A DNA stretch of 64,000 nucleotides from Diphasiastrum complanatum (GCA_029204225.1 CM055100.1:27976649-28040648); one strand, 5' to 3'. Counted from the stretch's first letter, positions 1-12,500 are shown. Numbers and translations are program-made. The notes: generated by a model not told the origin, from the letters alone.

Positions 1-1
1 C

Positions 2-850
2 ATGCCTACCCTGAGGGGCTGTTTTGTTTGTGTTGGCAGACATCCTAGCATCTGTTGCCCTGATAAGCTCAAGTTCTCTCCCTTATGCGATAATTGCGGA
101 ATTGAGCACCATACGAAGGACTGTCCGAATCAATCAAAACCTTATGTCCCAGTTCGCTCAGTCCAAGTTGAGACCTTACTAGCCATGGTCATGACTAGAG
201 CTCAATAGAGAGCAGCCAGCCAGAGGACAGATAGACGACCTGCTGAACAACCTGCCATACCCAGTGAGAACTCCACTCCCCTAGTCTATTTAAATCCTAC
301 TGAGCAAATTAAACTCCGAGATGAGTTCCAGAAATAGTTGCAAGATGCTGATAATGAGACACACCTAACTCCACCATTAGTACGACCCACTCCGGAAGGC
401 ACTGCGATAGAAGGTGTTGAAGTATGGAGTGACCTACTATAGGCCAATGTCACTTTGCCCTTCCGCATATTGTGGAAATACACTGGAAAATGGAGACAAG
501 AGTTAGGCACCCTGGGCAAGACTCAAGAAATCACCCCTGAACTCCCTGAAGTTACCTTACATCTCACCAATCCATTAAGTGAGCAAGGAAACATTAAACT
601 CCCAAACACCCATGCAAACTCATGAGTAGTACATGCTTTACTGGATGGGGGATTGGGAGTCAATATCATATCCATGTCCTTAATGAAAGAATGGGAACTA
701 CAAGATCACTTGAATAGGCCTAATTGTCAACTCCGAATGGCCGACCAAAGTGCTGTTCGACCACAAGGTGTGATACCAAGCGTATTGGTCAAAATCGTTG
801 GGTTGAAATTTACACTTGATCTGGTTGTTTTGGACATTGTCAACAAATAA
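2..850 (+). pseudogene. Ty3/gypsy gag C-terminus and aspartic protease remnant
   Basis: One reading frame runs from the window edge to about 850 and is broken by in-frame stops near 206, 335, 440 and 624. The start encodes two zinc-knuckle-like motifs of the same spacing, CX2CX3HX4C (CFVC..H..C and CDNC..H..C), as expected at the end of a gag protein. Near 630-850 the frame reads ALLDGGLGVNIIS, matching the retropepsin active-site block of plant gypsy elements (usually DGGSGVNII), followed by a typical beta-rich protease segment. In life this part would package RNA and process the polyprotein. Reverse transcriptase is not visible downstream, so the copy is both mutated and truncated. The gypsy assignment rests on the DGG..VNII form. 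It continues beyond the window on the left. Confidence 0.75.
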
Positions 851-940
851 GGAGCTAAGCTCTCTCATTTGCAAATGAGCCAAGAGATTCTTAAATTGAT
901 GTATCTTGCCTTCTTACAGGCCTTAAAACCCTTAACTTAA

Positions 941-2900
941 CATAACTATCTCGAGGGATAGTTAGTGTAGGGTGTAGGAATATGCGGTGAGCAGCCCTCC
1001 ACCTGTCAAAAAGGGGTTTGAGCCACTAAGATTAGTTGTTTGCTTAGTTGCTTTCTACACAAACTATCCCACTCTAACTCTACCACAACTAACAATAACC
1101 ACACACACAATCCAAATGTGAGAGGGAGAGAGGGAGAGAAAAGAGATGAGGGAGGTTAAACACGATGACAATTGTTTTGAGACTTTGGCCTAAAAAAGAG
1201 TAACCTTTTCGGTACTTTTATTGTTTGCCTCATAGCAATGTGATGCCAGTCTCATTACATTTGATTTTGAACTGATGTTGAAAGCTAATATCATTAATAG
1301 TAACAACACAATGACTTGTTTCATATTCACGAAAATCATATGTATGCCTAATTAACGACACATTTGGTTTTGGTACGTATGATTTTTCAACAATGCTCTG
1401 AAGCACCGGTAAAGAAAATGCCTTCTTGAGTCTTAGTCTTTTGGAAAAACAACTAAACATCTGATCAATTTGATCATGGGTGTGATCCATCAACCTAAAA
1501 AAATTATTTTTTTGGAAACTTTTTTCTCTACCAACATGGACAAGTAAGCTAGTACAGTTTGATTTTTATTTTCCCTAGTAGTGTTTGTAGAATGGACAGT
1601 GTAGGACAAAAAACTGGTCTTTCTGGCCATAATAAAATTTGTGGATAGGCTGAGAAATCGTGGAGAGGCAGATAAATTGAACTGTAAAACTCGCCAATTC
1701 TAAAAAGGAGTGTTGTCTGTCAGAATATTGATTTTTTTTATATTTTTAAAAAAAAATTGTACTGTTAGAATTCGCGAGAGGGACTGGAAATTCGTGCTCA
1801 CTGAGAATGATTTCGTAGGCTGGATGGCGATTTCTAATACAGAGGTTTTACTGGCAGATAGGGAATATGGGATATAATGTGACGTTCTAACAAAAAACAT
1901 GCAAAATCTCTGAGATAGAATTCGCAGAGTTGTTGGAGGACTAATCTTGATTAGATCTAGCCTCAACGAAGCCGGTGAATTCTAGGACAAAGATTTGGGT
2001 GAGAAACAAGGGATTTTGATAGTATATCAAGCTGTTTTCTCATAATCTGATCGTGGTCAGAATTCATGGAGGTGATAAAATGAAAGATCAGGGTCTGTTA
2101 GGGCTGCAGACAGACTGACGAATTTTGATGTATCTGTTTGGTTTGAAAAAAGGTCACTTGGGTCACTTATTTTCAAAGAAAATGCCCAAATTGACTCTTT
2201 TGTTGCTTCCGCCCAGCTTGATAAGTTACTCAATAGCTCGTGTAGGACCTGGAGAGAAGACTCGTGCTGTGGTTGGAAGATAGAAGACATGCAAACAAGC
2301 AAACACACAACACGGAAGCGAGAAAACAAAAGGAAAAAGAAGCTAGGTAAAAAATGCTTAAAAAGCGGCAACGACGCCAATGTTGGAAGTAAATCTTGTT
2401 TGTGAATGTTTGGCTAGATCTACTCATGATGTGGTGTAGTATAGAGAGGATCGTGCACTTTCTAAGTTTCTACCAAGCTTCAAATGGAGTGCGGAAATAG
2501 GAAACAATGATGAAAGCACTAAGGCTTACCCAACCAGTGCTTGAAATAGAAATAAAACTAACTAAGATGACAAAATATAAAACCTTATTAAGTAAGGCTT
2601 ACCCAACTAGCAAGGTGATTAAACTAAATCCGAAATTAACATCCAAAGGGAATTAGAATGGAAGATTGCGGCTAACTAATAATCAATCAACAAAATACAT
2701 GCCACAATACAGACCAATGAGAAGGAGACAAGAGGAGGTTTGAGCACCTTCCCTCAAGCTATGCACCTTTCCAAAGGGAACACAAATGAAATAGAGAGAT
2801 AATCTCAAAAATAGAGAACTTGATAGCTTAATCTCAAAAGTGCTATTTACAAGGCAAATATCTCTCCGTTTATGGCAAGGAGGGTCTTCCATAAGTATCC
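941..2900. other. No recognisable gene; A+T-rich spacer
   Basis: Only short open frames occur here, on either strand, and none shows a domain I recognise. Around 1100-1150 there is a purine-rich GA stretch. The run 2500-2890 leads into the copia fragment that follows and may belong to that element, but I see no motif before about 2906. Confidence 0.5.
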
Positions 2901-2905
2901 ACTAA

Positions 2906-3372
2906 CTTATGGGACTAATATATTACAGTGATGCAAGATGGGCGTCCCTCAAGGATGATAGTAAAGCGTCTCAGGAGGATGCACCATAGCAGCCGATGCA
3001 ACTATTATTTGGATAAGCAAAAAACAGACCATAACTGCCAAATCATCATGTGAGGCAGAATATGTTGTTGTAGCCAAAATGGCTAATGAGCTAACATGGC
3101 TTAGACAGTTCCTAGATGGACTGGGAGAGAGCAACAACGAGCCATTGATCCTATACATGGACAACACATCTGCAATACATCTGACAAAGGATCCAGTGTT
3201 TCACTCTAGAATGAAACACAATGTTATAAGGTACCATTTGATCAAAGATTTGGTGGAGAAAAACGAGCTGAAGACCGTCTTCATTCCAACCAAGCAGATG
3301 GTGGCCGACATATTCACAAAGCCATTGGACAAGACCATGTTTGAAAGGCAAAGGACAGGCTTGGGAATCTAG
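2906..3372 (+). pseudogene. Ty1/copia RNase H domain (3' end of pol)
   Basis: The translation begins with a YYSDARWAS block, equivalent to the copia GYSDADWA first catalytic-Asp motif. After a frameshift near 2970 it continues with IIWISKKQT, SSCEAEY, LYMDNTSAIHL and finally DIFTKPLDK before a stop at 3370. This order is diagnostic for the C-terminal RNase H of copia polyproteins, the enzyme that removes RNA from the RNA:DNA hybrid. The downstream part (3079-3372) is a clean 97-codon frame, so decay is modest here, but the upstream reverse transcriptase is missing. A polypurine tract and LTR follow immediately, as expected for the 3' end of an element. Confidence 0.88.
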
Positions 3373-3386
3373 AAAATATCCGCTTT

Positions 3387-3396
3387 AAGAGGGAGG
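3387..3396 (+). other. Polypurine tract of copia element
   Basis: The run AAGAGGGAGG lies 15 bases after the RNase H stop and directly before the TG that opens the LTR. This is the expected position and composition of the plus-strand DNA primer. Confidence 0.75.
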
Positions 3397-4264
3397 TGAA
3401 GAAATCTTCTATGTTTCTATTTTTAAAGCCTTAGTATTTTTCTTTGCATTTTTAGACTACTGCAGTTTTGAACTAATTTTTGCACAGTTTGCATTTTTTG
3501 CACATTCCCGAAAAAGTCGACAATAAGCCTATTTTAACTTAGTATCAATTTTCTGAAGACCTTTGCATTCTTCGAGTTTTTCGGGACTCAACCGAAGACT
3601 CCGACACCAACGAATTGCCAAGCCAAAGTCTCTGACGCCAACAAATTGCCAATCCATCGACTCCGCTGAAGTCCCCGACATCAACAAATTGCCAAAGGCA
3701 CCAATATATCCGAAGTCATCGAAGTTCTCGACAAACGTCGAATGAGTCGATTTTGAGATCTAGGCTCAACAAGCGTGACAGCTTGAATGTCACGACTCAG
3801 CCGTTAAGTCACGTAGCTGAAGCAAAGTACAAACGCACATAGTTAGTTGATGTTTTAACTTAAACTATCTTGTAATGCTTAGCTAATCAGATCTTGTAAT
3901 CAGAACCCGCAGGATATATATTGGAGATCGGATACAGACATTGTAAAGATGCAAGCATGTATGTGAAAGATAGTGGACGAGTGTTAGTCATGCAGTAGTA
4001 GACACACATCGCCACAATCACACTTGCAGACATAGAATTAGCAGTAGCTAATTTCTATTCGTGAGAAATAATATTTCTTTTGCGCCAATGTGTTGATATG
4101 AGAAACACACAGTGCTCAAAGGATTATTGTTGTATACTTGATTTTTGATAATATAGACAAGTAACAGTTTCTTGCTCAATGTATGCAATCTCTGAATGTT
4201 ATGATGCTTGCTTAATTCATAAGTAGATATACTTCCGTTGTCATTAGACATTATCTATTGTTCA
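3397..4264 (+). repeat. Copia LTR (about 868 bp)
   Basis: The left edge is TGAAGAA just after the polypurine tract. The right edge is TTGTTCA, six bases before a primer-binding-site sequence, so the ends form a short TG..CA inverted repeat (TGAA/TTCA). There is no second copy in the window for comparison, so the edges are inferred from PPT, PBS and terminal sequence only. The LTR carries the element's promoter and poly(A) site; a TATATATT sequence near 3917 is a candidate TATA element. Confidence 0.65.
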
Positions 4265-4270
4265 TGAACT

Positions 4271-4282
4271 TGGTATCAGACT
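4271..4282 (+). other. Primer-binding site (initiator Met tRNA type)
   Basis: TGGTATCAGA matches the start of the usual plant copia PBS complementary to the 3' end of initiator Met tRNA. A second close match, TGGTATCAGAGCC, occurs at about 4470, and a variant (TGGTCTCAGAGC) near 4418. The leader therefore seems to hold repeated PBS-like copies. Confidence 0.6.
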
Positions 4283-4502
4283 AGCAGTAGTGATCTGTTG
4301 TTCGGAGGATGTCTGATTGGGAATGAAGCAGTAGCTTCCCCTGACATATCAGCTCCATCTGAGCTCATATCGTGATTGCACGACTTCGAAGTGTTCGTAG
4401 TCACCGATCCCACATCAGTGGTCTCAGAGCAGTTGTATACAAAAGCAGATCGTCCGATTTGCATCAATGGTATCAGAGCCCTACACGCAATCGAAGCCGT
4501 AT

Positions 4503-4735
4503 TCACATCACTTATGACCTTGCTTTCTTCTTTACCAAAGTCCTATGAATACTTTGTTGTTATGATCCCAACTCAATCAGACATGACTCTTCAAAAGGTC
4601 ATAGATCATCTTCTTTAAGAAGAACTATGGACCAACAATCTGTCCGTCAAAGACAAGTCCCTAGCCCTATACACAAAGAAGAAAGACAACTCCAAGGTCA
4701 ACAATCAAGTGCAGCAGTAGCAGAAGCCTCGTACT
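4503..4735 (+). pseudogene. Copia gag fragment (UBN2-type)
   Basis: The frame reads LLSSLPKSYEYFV and then TLQKVIDHLLEE-like sequence, the conserved end of the copia gag UBN2 domain, where LL.SLP..Y is characteristic. A stop lies at 4616, and a second one after a polar Lys-rich stretch near 4717. The N-terminal gag and the zinc knuckle are absent. It lies downstream of the LTR/PBS at 3397-4282, which places it in the next internal region in the same orientation. Confidence 0.65.
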
Positions 4736-5224
4736 TGATTAGACTCTTACTGCTTGTTCATTCCCTCTGATCAGATCACGGATGTCTAGGACTCCTCAGA
4801 ATCTGATCAGACGATGGCTGTCTTTGACGCATGAGGAACTTGCATTATCACACAACTATCATTTTACATTCTGAATTGAACTTCGTTTTGAATCAGATTT
4901 ACAGTAATACCACATCTCTTCTAATCTCTTCGGTGGACTGTACTCTTTTTTGAATGGGTATGAATTATTCTTTAAGATCTTGTGTGAGAACGCATGAGCT
5001 GTGAATCCATTTCTGCATTAACAATCTTTTAGACCGTTCTTGCTAGTAGCAGCCCATAACAACGGGACAATTGTTCCGCAAATATTTTCTTCTCTCTTTC
5101 TCCGTTCCGTCCTCTCACCCTTACACCATTAAAAGAGTGAATGTCGAAAATATATGGCGAAATCTGGAAAAGAAAAGATCAAGTTGGTTGTCTTGTCAAT
5201 GAGGAAGTGATTGAAGATTTGAGC

Positions 5225-5890
5225 ATATTATCAAGAAGATTAGACATGATATATTGATTATGGAGCCACTAGACACATGACGACAAGCAATCACAACTGA
5301 TTCAAGCATATGAAGAAGTTGGGACATCCGTTTCATAGGCAAATGGATAAGTGTGGAAGATCAGGGGATTGGCATGATTTTCAACCAGCTAACTAATGGA
5401 AGTAGGAGGAACATCAAGGAGGTACTTTACGTATTCAACCTTAAAAAAAAAATGCATTTTGTAGGTGTGATAGTCATTAAAAAAACCGAAGCTAGAAATT
5501 GAACAGTATTGATGCTGCACCAAAGATGTGAATCAGAAGTACAAGATCATGGTTGATGAAATTAGAGAGCCCAGGATGAAGTTGTACATGTTGAATGCTA
5601 TGATCAAGGGGCAACATGGACTTTGATGAATTGTATTGGATGATCAATCGAAGACGATCTATGAATTATGTATTTATGGGAGGCAGCATTGGGAGAAGGA
5701 GGCATTGCAAGAGCAAAGAACGTCCTAGATCTAGTTCACACGGACTTATGTGGACCTACGACAGAGCCTATTATTTTATCACATTTATAGATGATATATT
5801 AGTAAGACGTGGATTTACTTTTTGAAAAAGAAATATGCTCTTGAGGGTCTTTGGATGCAAAGCCTTCATTCACATTGCTTTCCTCCATAA
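5225..5890 (+). pseudogene. Copia protease / GAG-pre-integrase / integrase start, frameshifted
   Basis: Near 5255 a frame reads YGATRHMT, the decayed form of the copia protease motif DSGATRHMT with the catalytic Asp context damaged. About 5400-5460 gives an NIKEVLYV-like block. Around 5730-5830 the text LDLVHTDLCGPT and YFITFIDD appears across two frames; it corresponds to the start of the integrase catalytic core, including its first Asp. The sequence then changes to spacer, so the rest of the integrase, reverse transcriptase and RNase H are missing. Frameshifts and stops make it non-functional. Confidence 0.7.
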
Positions 5891-5899
5891 CATCGCGCC

Positions 5900-6440
5900 T
5901 TTTTAAAGATTGGTATACCCTATATGTACATTCAAATTTGTTTCGAATGATCTGGAAACTAATTATTTTAGCTTGACATTTTGGGGCCTTGGCATTTTGA
6001 GCGAGTCATATTTTACATTATGTACTTTTTAGTCTTTTCTTATTTAGTTTGACCTATTTGTGAGATGATATTTGTTGTAGAGAATTTATCATCACCCTTT
6101 TTTGGTCTTGCAAAGGAATTTGATTGCGTCAATTTTAGCCTTTATTTTTTTGTTTAGTCATTCAAATTCTTACGTTTATCTAAAAACAATATTCTTTCAA
6201 GGAGATGCCTCTCATGAGCTTCTCTGATCACCTTGATGTGGGTTGGGTCGATGCTACAGATGGCTCCCAAAGATTTGGAAGCTAGCTGAGAATGGGCTGA
6301 TCTTGGGGGGAAATGATCGGCACATGATACTATTTAAAGCTTGCTCTAAACCAGCTACATCACCCTTCTATTAGCAAGGTGGAGAGGCAATGGGTCAACT
6401 AAACGTGGAGAGGGATTGTAGCCAGGACCCAGACCTCCGA
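5900..6440. other. Spacer, nothing recognised
   Basis: A+T-rich sequence with no supported frame and no clear repeat structure. Confidence 0.5.
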
Positions 6441-7060
6441 GACCTTAAGTGACCAGTTCACCATGCGAAGAGAAAGGGATTCTTGGTGGGAATGTTAAAC
6501 ATGGGCTCCCATCATGCACGAACCCATGAATTATTAAGGCTACTTTAGCAAATGCATTTGGCCTAGCCCAACCTATGTGGCAAGGTCTCCAAAAAGGACA
6601 TGCCAACCACCCATGGTCTACGAGTCCAGTGGATCTTCGTCTATGACCATGGGACCCGCGAGCTTGGCCTACTAACTGGGACCTAAATGGCACGACTTTT
6701 TCTCCTCTCACCCCCTTCGATGTTTGCCACGTGGATTTGCTTTACTGGTTAGTCTTCAGAGAGGAGGTGGCGAGATCTGAATGTGTAGGGGAGAATCCAC
6801 GGTGGCGGCCTTAGAAACACAGCGTCCTGATTGGGTCCTTCGCCTCCTCCTCTCATGCTCGTCTCTTTCTTCTCTGTCAATCTGCTCTTCCCTTTCCGAA
6901 AGCATCTGAACGGTAAGCAGATGGATCATCCTGTGCTCTACCATTTTGAAGCATTTTGCTATTCCACAGCATGCGTTTGTTACTTATTTCAGTTTTCCCT
7001 TTTTGCTTAAATCAGATCGGGCTTCACATTTTTCTGCTGGAGGTTTTGCAGCCATCTGCG
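6441..7060. promoter_or_regulatory. G+C-richer block with G-box; possible promoter/5' UTR
   Basis: Composition becomes more G+C-rich than its surroundings. A CACGTG G-box sits at 6728-6733. A pyrimidine-rich run follows (about 6835-6900), ending near 6912 at a GGTAAG sequence that could be a splice donor. This is what a plant promoter with a short 5' UTR exon would look like, but no coding exon in the next kilobases supports it. A fossil transposon end is equally possible. Confidence 0.2.
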
Positions 7061-8930
7061 ATATGTAGGTAGCTCTGTTCACATCGATACTTTTTTCACT
7101 TGTTCCCCTGTAGCCGCATAGTCTTATGGCTTGGGACTAAAGGGTTTAGCTGTATTCATTTTGCATTTGAGCATGGATGGTTATCTTTTTAATTCGCCTT
7201 TATTTTAGGTTTTTAGAGTTTATGGACTTTTCATGGGTTTAGGTGACCTATCAGTTCTACGTCGGCATCCTACTGAGTTTACTTCGAACCCCGAGGTGAC
7301 TTATTTTGTTACTGACTTCTCCTATGCAGGTATCGTGCGCTTCACTGCATTGTGTTTTGATTAGTTTTTGTTGTACTATATTAGAACATTGTATGGGTTA
7401 TGAATCTCCGGCCCTATGATGAATCTGGTGGGATCCATTTTGCAGTATACTCTACCCTGGCTTATTGTTATATCTATCAATATTACCCTCCCTTATTGTT
7501 ACAGAAATCCTACTCCCCAATGTTCGACCAAGAATAAATGTTTTCTGTGATATATATCAATTGGATACCGTCTTCTTCCCAGAAAGGCCTTGAATAAATG
7601 TTAATGGCATTACGCAAGCCGTGGTGGCATACATATTTTTTCACATGATCCTAAATAGTCAAACTCCAAACTCCAGGGCAGGATCCAGCCTCCAGGCTCC
7701 GTGGCAGGGTTTAGGGTTTAGCACCGGGTCAGCGTCCAGGGTTCAGGACAGGGTCCAGTAAAACCTAGGATTTTAAAAGCCTGTAAAATGTCGTTGATCA
7801 GTCATTGAAGTGTAATGAGTGATTGTTATGATGATGAGTCGTGGTTTAAAACTTTTAACATCCTTGCAAGATTTGAGTCGTGTATGTTTTTGTGATTGTT
7901 TAACATACATATTTTTTTTAACCTGGTTTTATGTTAGATTTCACACATTGGCTATATGATATGATGCTATCCTACCTTATGTTTTTCCTACTCCAGAGAT
8001 GCGATGGTAAAGTGTAACAATAGTAATTCTGGCTGGAAATCTTTGTTTGTCTTACTCACCAGTTTTGGTGCACAGTTTGATAAGGCTTTTCATTTGTTCT
8101 TTCGTTCTATTCTCCCCATATTTTGTATCCATTATCTTTCGGTTGTAAGACACTAACATTAATGAAGGTGTTTTGTCTTCCCAAGATATTTATTTAGTGG
8201 GTGGTGGCATAAAACTATGAAATAGGCCAATATATCTTTCTATTTCTTGATCATATATAAAACTTCTTTCTAGCTCGTCACACAGACAATCTCATGAACT
8301 TTTGCAATTTTTAGCTTTTTGGAAGACTAGGATCAAAAGATCACTTATTATTGCTCTTGGTTGTTGACATTTTGTAGTGTTTATCGCACCTAAACTTTTA
8401 CCATTAAGAGCTGCTGAGCTAGTAGAACTTTAAGTCCAAGGAGGAACGTAGTTTCTGTCTCGTGGTTTATAGTATTGCAAGAATAGTCAGAAAAGGGAAA
8501 TACTCTTGTGATTTGCAAAGGTTGAGGTAGTACATGCAAGACATAATGTATATGTACAATATAGATGAAAATTGCTTTGAGGTGTTCATAATAGGCCTTA
8601 GACTTAACCTCAAATGGTGCACGCACTTCAACCGATAATTTTGAGAAATCCACATCGCAATATATGATGCTCTTTTTAAGCCAAGCCAATCCTTGAAGCT
8701 AAAACTGGTGAAACTAATCTCTTCCTAGTGTAACCATATTTTAAGCTGAGGGCCAATATTACAAACTAGGTTGCAGGCCATGAAGTACATGGAAGGAGGC
8801 CTCAACAGCTGAAACTAGAAAAAAAAAATCTAAAGATCGAAAGAGATACAATTGGTAGTAGGGGGAGAGAAACAAAGAGGAGAGGATAGGCCCGACGAGG
8901 AGGATCGAATGAAAATATTAAAGATACACC
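7061..8930. other. Spacer, no gene recognised
   Basis: A+T-rich. Around 7670-7760 there is an imprecise repetition of a CAGG-containing phrase (CTCCAGG.CAGG..CCAG) over roughly 90 bases. No supported coding frame is seen on either strand. Confidence 0.45.
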
Positions 8931-8958
8931 AAAGAAAGAAAGAAAGAAAGAAAGAAAG
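8931..8958. repeat. (AAAG)n microsatellite
   Basis: Seven uninterrupted AAAG units. Confidence 0.95.
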
Positions 8959-9508
8959 TCACGAGAAAAAAAATTGGTCTCATAAGTTTAACCCAACAGG
9001 GTATTGGGAGTTTCTTCAAGCACTGAAGTGATCCTTAAAATGTCATAATAAAGTTAAAGCAGGAAGATTCTTTGGCCTTGCAAGTCATTGAAGTAAACGT
9101 AGAATAGAGGATAAAGCGTGCATTGAATCTTTAAAAAGGTGTAGCATGGATTTCGCTTCAAAATGGTAGCAAATAAAATTCCTCAACCCGTGAAAGCAAA
9201 TACAAGGAGCAATGATAGATAGTTTAATGATAAAGTTGACACCAAAGAAAACAAGGATTACCTATACAATGTTGGGAGATAAAAACTTAATTGTTGAAGA
9301 ATATTATGTGGACAATATAAAACCAAAAACATCAAGGTAGAAGGAGGAGTGACCAATATAATTGGAGGAGAGGATAGTGATAGAGTTGGCATAAGCAATG
9401 ATTCTAAATAATGAGTTGGTGCACACAACGGAAAGGGATTGTGAGACAATGCTACTTGGGTAGCTACTAGCATTTAATTTTATAAGCAAGCCATGTTATG
9501 TCAAACAC

Positions 9509-9967
9509 CTGGGGCACGCATAGAATCTGAGAACCGTGAGCGGTTCACCACGGTTCTTGGAACCGTATCGAGAACCGTACGGTTCTCGAAGCTTTTAACG
9601 GTGAACCGTGGTGAACTGTTAATTAATTGATTAATTATATATTTTTTTAAGAGTTCCCACCCCCCAAAACAGTGAAAAAAAAACAAAAAAAGGCCAAAAA
9701 AAACCAGAAATGTTTAGGGATTGTTATCCCCACCAGCATTTAATTAATTAGTTAATTAATGGCTTTTTTTTTTACTGCCCACCCTCAAAAACAGCCCTAA
9801 TAAAAGTCAAAAAAGGACCAAAAAGGCCAAAAAATCCATTGGGAAGGGTTTTGGGGGGAAATAGGATAAAAATAGAAATAATTAATTAATTAATGGCATG
9901 AACTGTGGCATGGTTCATGCCACGGTTCTCAAGGCCCACGGTTCTCAGAGCAAATATAGTGCCCCTG
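9509..9967. mobile_element. MITE-like foldback element with GGTTCTC/GAGAACC arms
   Basis: The left end (CTGGGGCAC...CTGAGAACCGTG) is the imperfect reverse complement of the right end (CACGGTTCTCAG...GTGCCCCTG), giving terminal inverted repeats of about 35 bases. The interior is A+T-rich, with TTAATTAATT runs and an internal direct repetition of a CCCACCC..CAAAACAG..GGCCAAAAA segment. It encodes nothing. The CAGGGG-like termini resemble hAT elements, but I do not find an 8-bp target duplication, so the superfamily is open. Confidence 0.55.
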
Positions 9968-11289
9968 GTTCTATGGGGGCACTAAACAAAAATCCCTATT
10001 TCGTATTGAGTGTTCTATTTTGGGCAAATATAGTTGTTTCTTTTGCTTTGATTTGAGGAGGTATTTTTGCTTGTAATAAATTCAATTTTTTGGCAACAAA
10101 ACTTAAACTTGGGAGATATGATTAACGAAACTAAATTGCAAGTAAGTACAAATCAGTTATACAACTATAACAACATCTATTCAAATTTGGAGCTATGTAG
10201 AGATAGACATGATCATTGAAACTTGCTATTTGAAGTGTTGAAAACTGCAAACCCCAATGGGGACTCCCACCATTCTCCAATAATCTAAGAAAAAATGTGA
10301 CACATACTTGTTAAACATATACTCTTATCCATTTAGACTATGAGCTTTGGGATACAAGGTTATGACGAACTACTTTTGCTATAAAGGTGTCAAACAAAAG
10401 CTAGACAATCTTGAAGTTTGGTGTGCATTGCATTCGTGCTCACTTCATGGTTTTAGATTTCGAATGAGCCTATATGTGTCCATTGAAAGTTGTATATGGG
10501 AAACTTCAATACAAAGTCATATATAAATATAAATGGCCATTCAAAGTGTCCTATCTTGAGTGTTGAGAAGTAAAGTCTAAGTAATATTAGGTTTTTGATT
10601 GCCTCTCACGGTCATATGTCAAAAAGTCGCTAATGTATGACCTACATACATTGGCTATTCATAAATATGAAGACCTCAAGCTCAAAGTGCTTGCTTAACA
10701 TGTTTCACAAATGTATGGTATTTTTATTACATAGTTTTAAGACAGTTTGAGAACAACAATTGATATCTTGGTATGAAAGGTCATGGTGATTGTAAACTCT
10801 TTTGTAGAATAACGAATATACTTCGGACTATGTGTATGGTCTAAGATTCTGGTAGAATGTGATTCATTCTTAGAAATTGAAAACTCAATTTTTAAAGCTT
10901 GTGACATCTATGGCCATAGACTAGATTGGCAATCCTTTGTTCTTGTACAATTGAGGCTTTTTCAAATATCTATAAAGCAAGAAGAGAATTTTTTCAACCT
11001 TGTTAAATTTGCTGTGCTCAATATAAAAGCTGTCATATGTCTATAAAAGAGCTGAATTGTTATGTCTATGTCTGACATAGAGGATTCAGAATAATCCTTC
11101 GGATATTCGGTATTCTAGAGTACGAGTTTATTAGTTATGCCTCGCCATTCCGGGCTAGGTCAATAATGTAATTAATAACCTTGCGAGGGCTCAAGTGTGC
11201 CCATTAAGACATATGGAGCTAGTGCATGGTGTCTGACGACTCTAAATGCATGTAAGGGAGATCAAAAGCAATTGGATGAGAATTGATCT
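9968..11289. other. Spacer, no gene recognised
   Basis: A+T-rich sequence with only short frames and no recognisable domain, RNA gene or repeat structure. Confidence 0.45.
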
Positions 11290-12500
11290 TGTAGCGCAGG
11301 CATCCCAAAGAGAGCTAGGAACCACGACTTAGCTTCTTGGATTTCAACACTTGTCTTTTTGAACCCACTCGACATACAAGTAGCCAACTCGCCAACAAAG
11401 ATCAAACTTAACCAACTTGAAGTTATGGAAGTATTGAGAGCCAACCTAGCACCATGCCAGATTTGCGGTCCCCACGGGGGTAACTTCTCTCCAAGCAAGC
11501 CACCCGACTTACGTCAAACTTAACCAACTCAAAGCTTCGTTACAACTGAGTAACATCCATTCCAAGCAAGTCGTCTGACTGACATCAGACTTAACCGACT
11601 CAAAGCTTCGTCTTGAGCATCGGAAGCCAACCTGGCGCCGCCAGACTAGACAACCATAAATAAGTAACTTTCACCCAAACAAGCCATCCATCTCAACCAA
11701 CAAGTTAGAGCTCGTTCCCCAAGAGCTTAACTAGTTCACATTCATGCAAGGAACACTCAGAACCACAAGTTGCGACAGATATGATGACAACCAGTTTCTA
11801 GACCGAATGGTCTTGATAGCATACCGTTGGCATCCCAGATCGAATGGTCCCGACGCCATACTGTTGGAATCCACCAGACACAACCCTCAGCTAGGCGCCA
11901 GATCAAAAAGATTGGAAGCGGCTTTACAATTGGCGCTCTTACCGAGCATTGAAAGCTAGAAGGTAATCAGAGTCAGTTTGAGGAAAATCTCACTTTATTA
12001 ATAAATTTGAGAAGGTTACATTTCAAATGTGTGATCGACCCTAGTCTCCGGAGCGCTGGCATGCCAAGGCTGGCACCAAGGCAACATTCTAGCATGAGAC
12101 TTGGTTGGAGCTCCCCCTCAGTCACTGCTCGCATCCCCCTATAGTTATGGTGGGATTCACCACCTCTTCTCACAAGTGCTGAGACTAAATTGGTAAAGCA
12201 CACTTTTTCTCTCTCTAGAATTTGTTGATCCTCAGGCTTCCTTTAATCATGCTTAGATCGTGTGAGGTGATTGCATCGACTTGAGCTCTCTGGACTTTGC
12301 TAGATCCCATCAAAGTTCCTGAGCCATAGGACCTTGGTGTTGGCTGGATTCTACTTGCAGTGGCGCCGGGAATGGCGTTTGCACTTGTGGCGTTGGGAGC
12401 AACAGTGCCGTTGTTGGCACCGGTGGCGTCGAGAGTATTCACTCAACACATCTTATAGGGAATACTCCTGGGCCTCAGGGTCTTATATATACTTGTAGGA
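11290..12500 (-). repeat. LTR-like repeat, minus orientation
   Basis: This stretch is a diverged reverse-complement relative of 49,090-50,358. Shared blocks include the phrase around GCGCTACA at the 3' terminus, the segment with the AATAAA-like signal, and the terminal region with repeated GGCGCC. Read on the minus strand, a TATATATAAG box near 12,490 precedes the shared part, and the element ends in CTACA at 11,290, consistent with LTR organisation (TATA box, poly(A) signal, CA end). The distal edge cannot be fixed. No adjacent PBS, polypurine tract or coding region is seen, so it may be a solo LTR. Confidence 0.5.

Noticed and set aside
2057-2427. Minus-strand frames of 65 and 107 codons
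   Set aside because: Hydrophobic, low-complexity text with no motif or context; chance frames in A+T-rich DNA.
4418-4482. Second LTR suspected from repeated PBS words
   Set aside because: No TG...CA bordered repeat precedes these words; they lie in leader/gag sequence of the same element.
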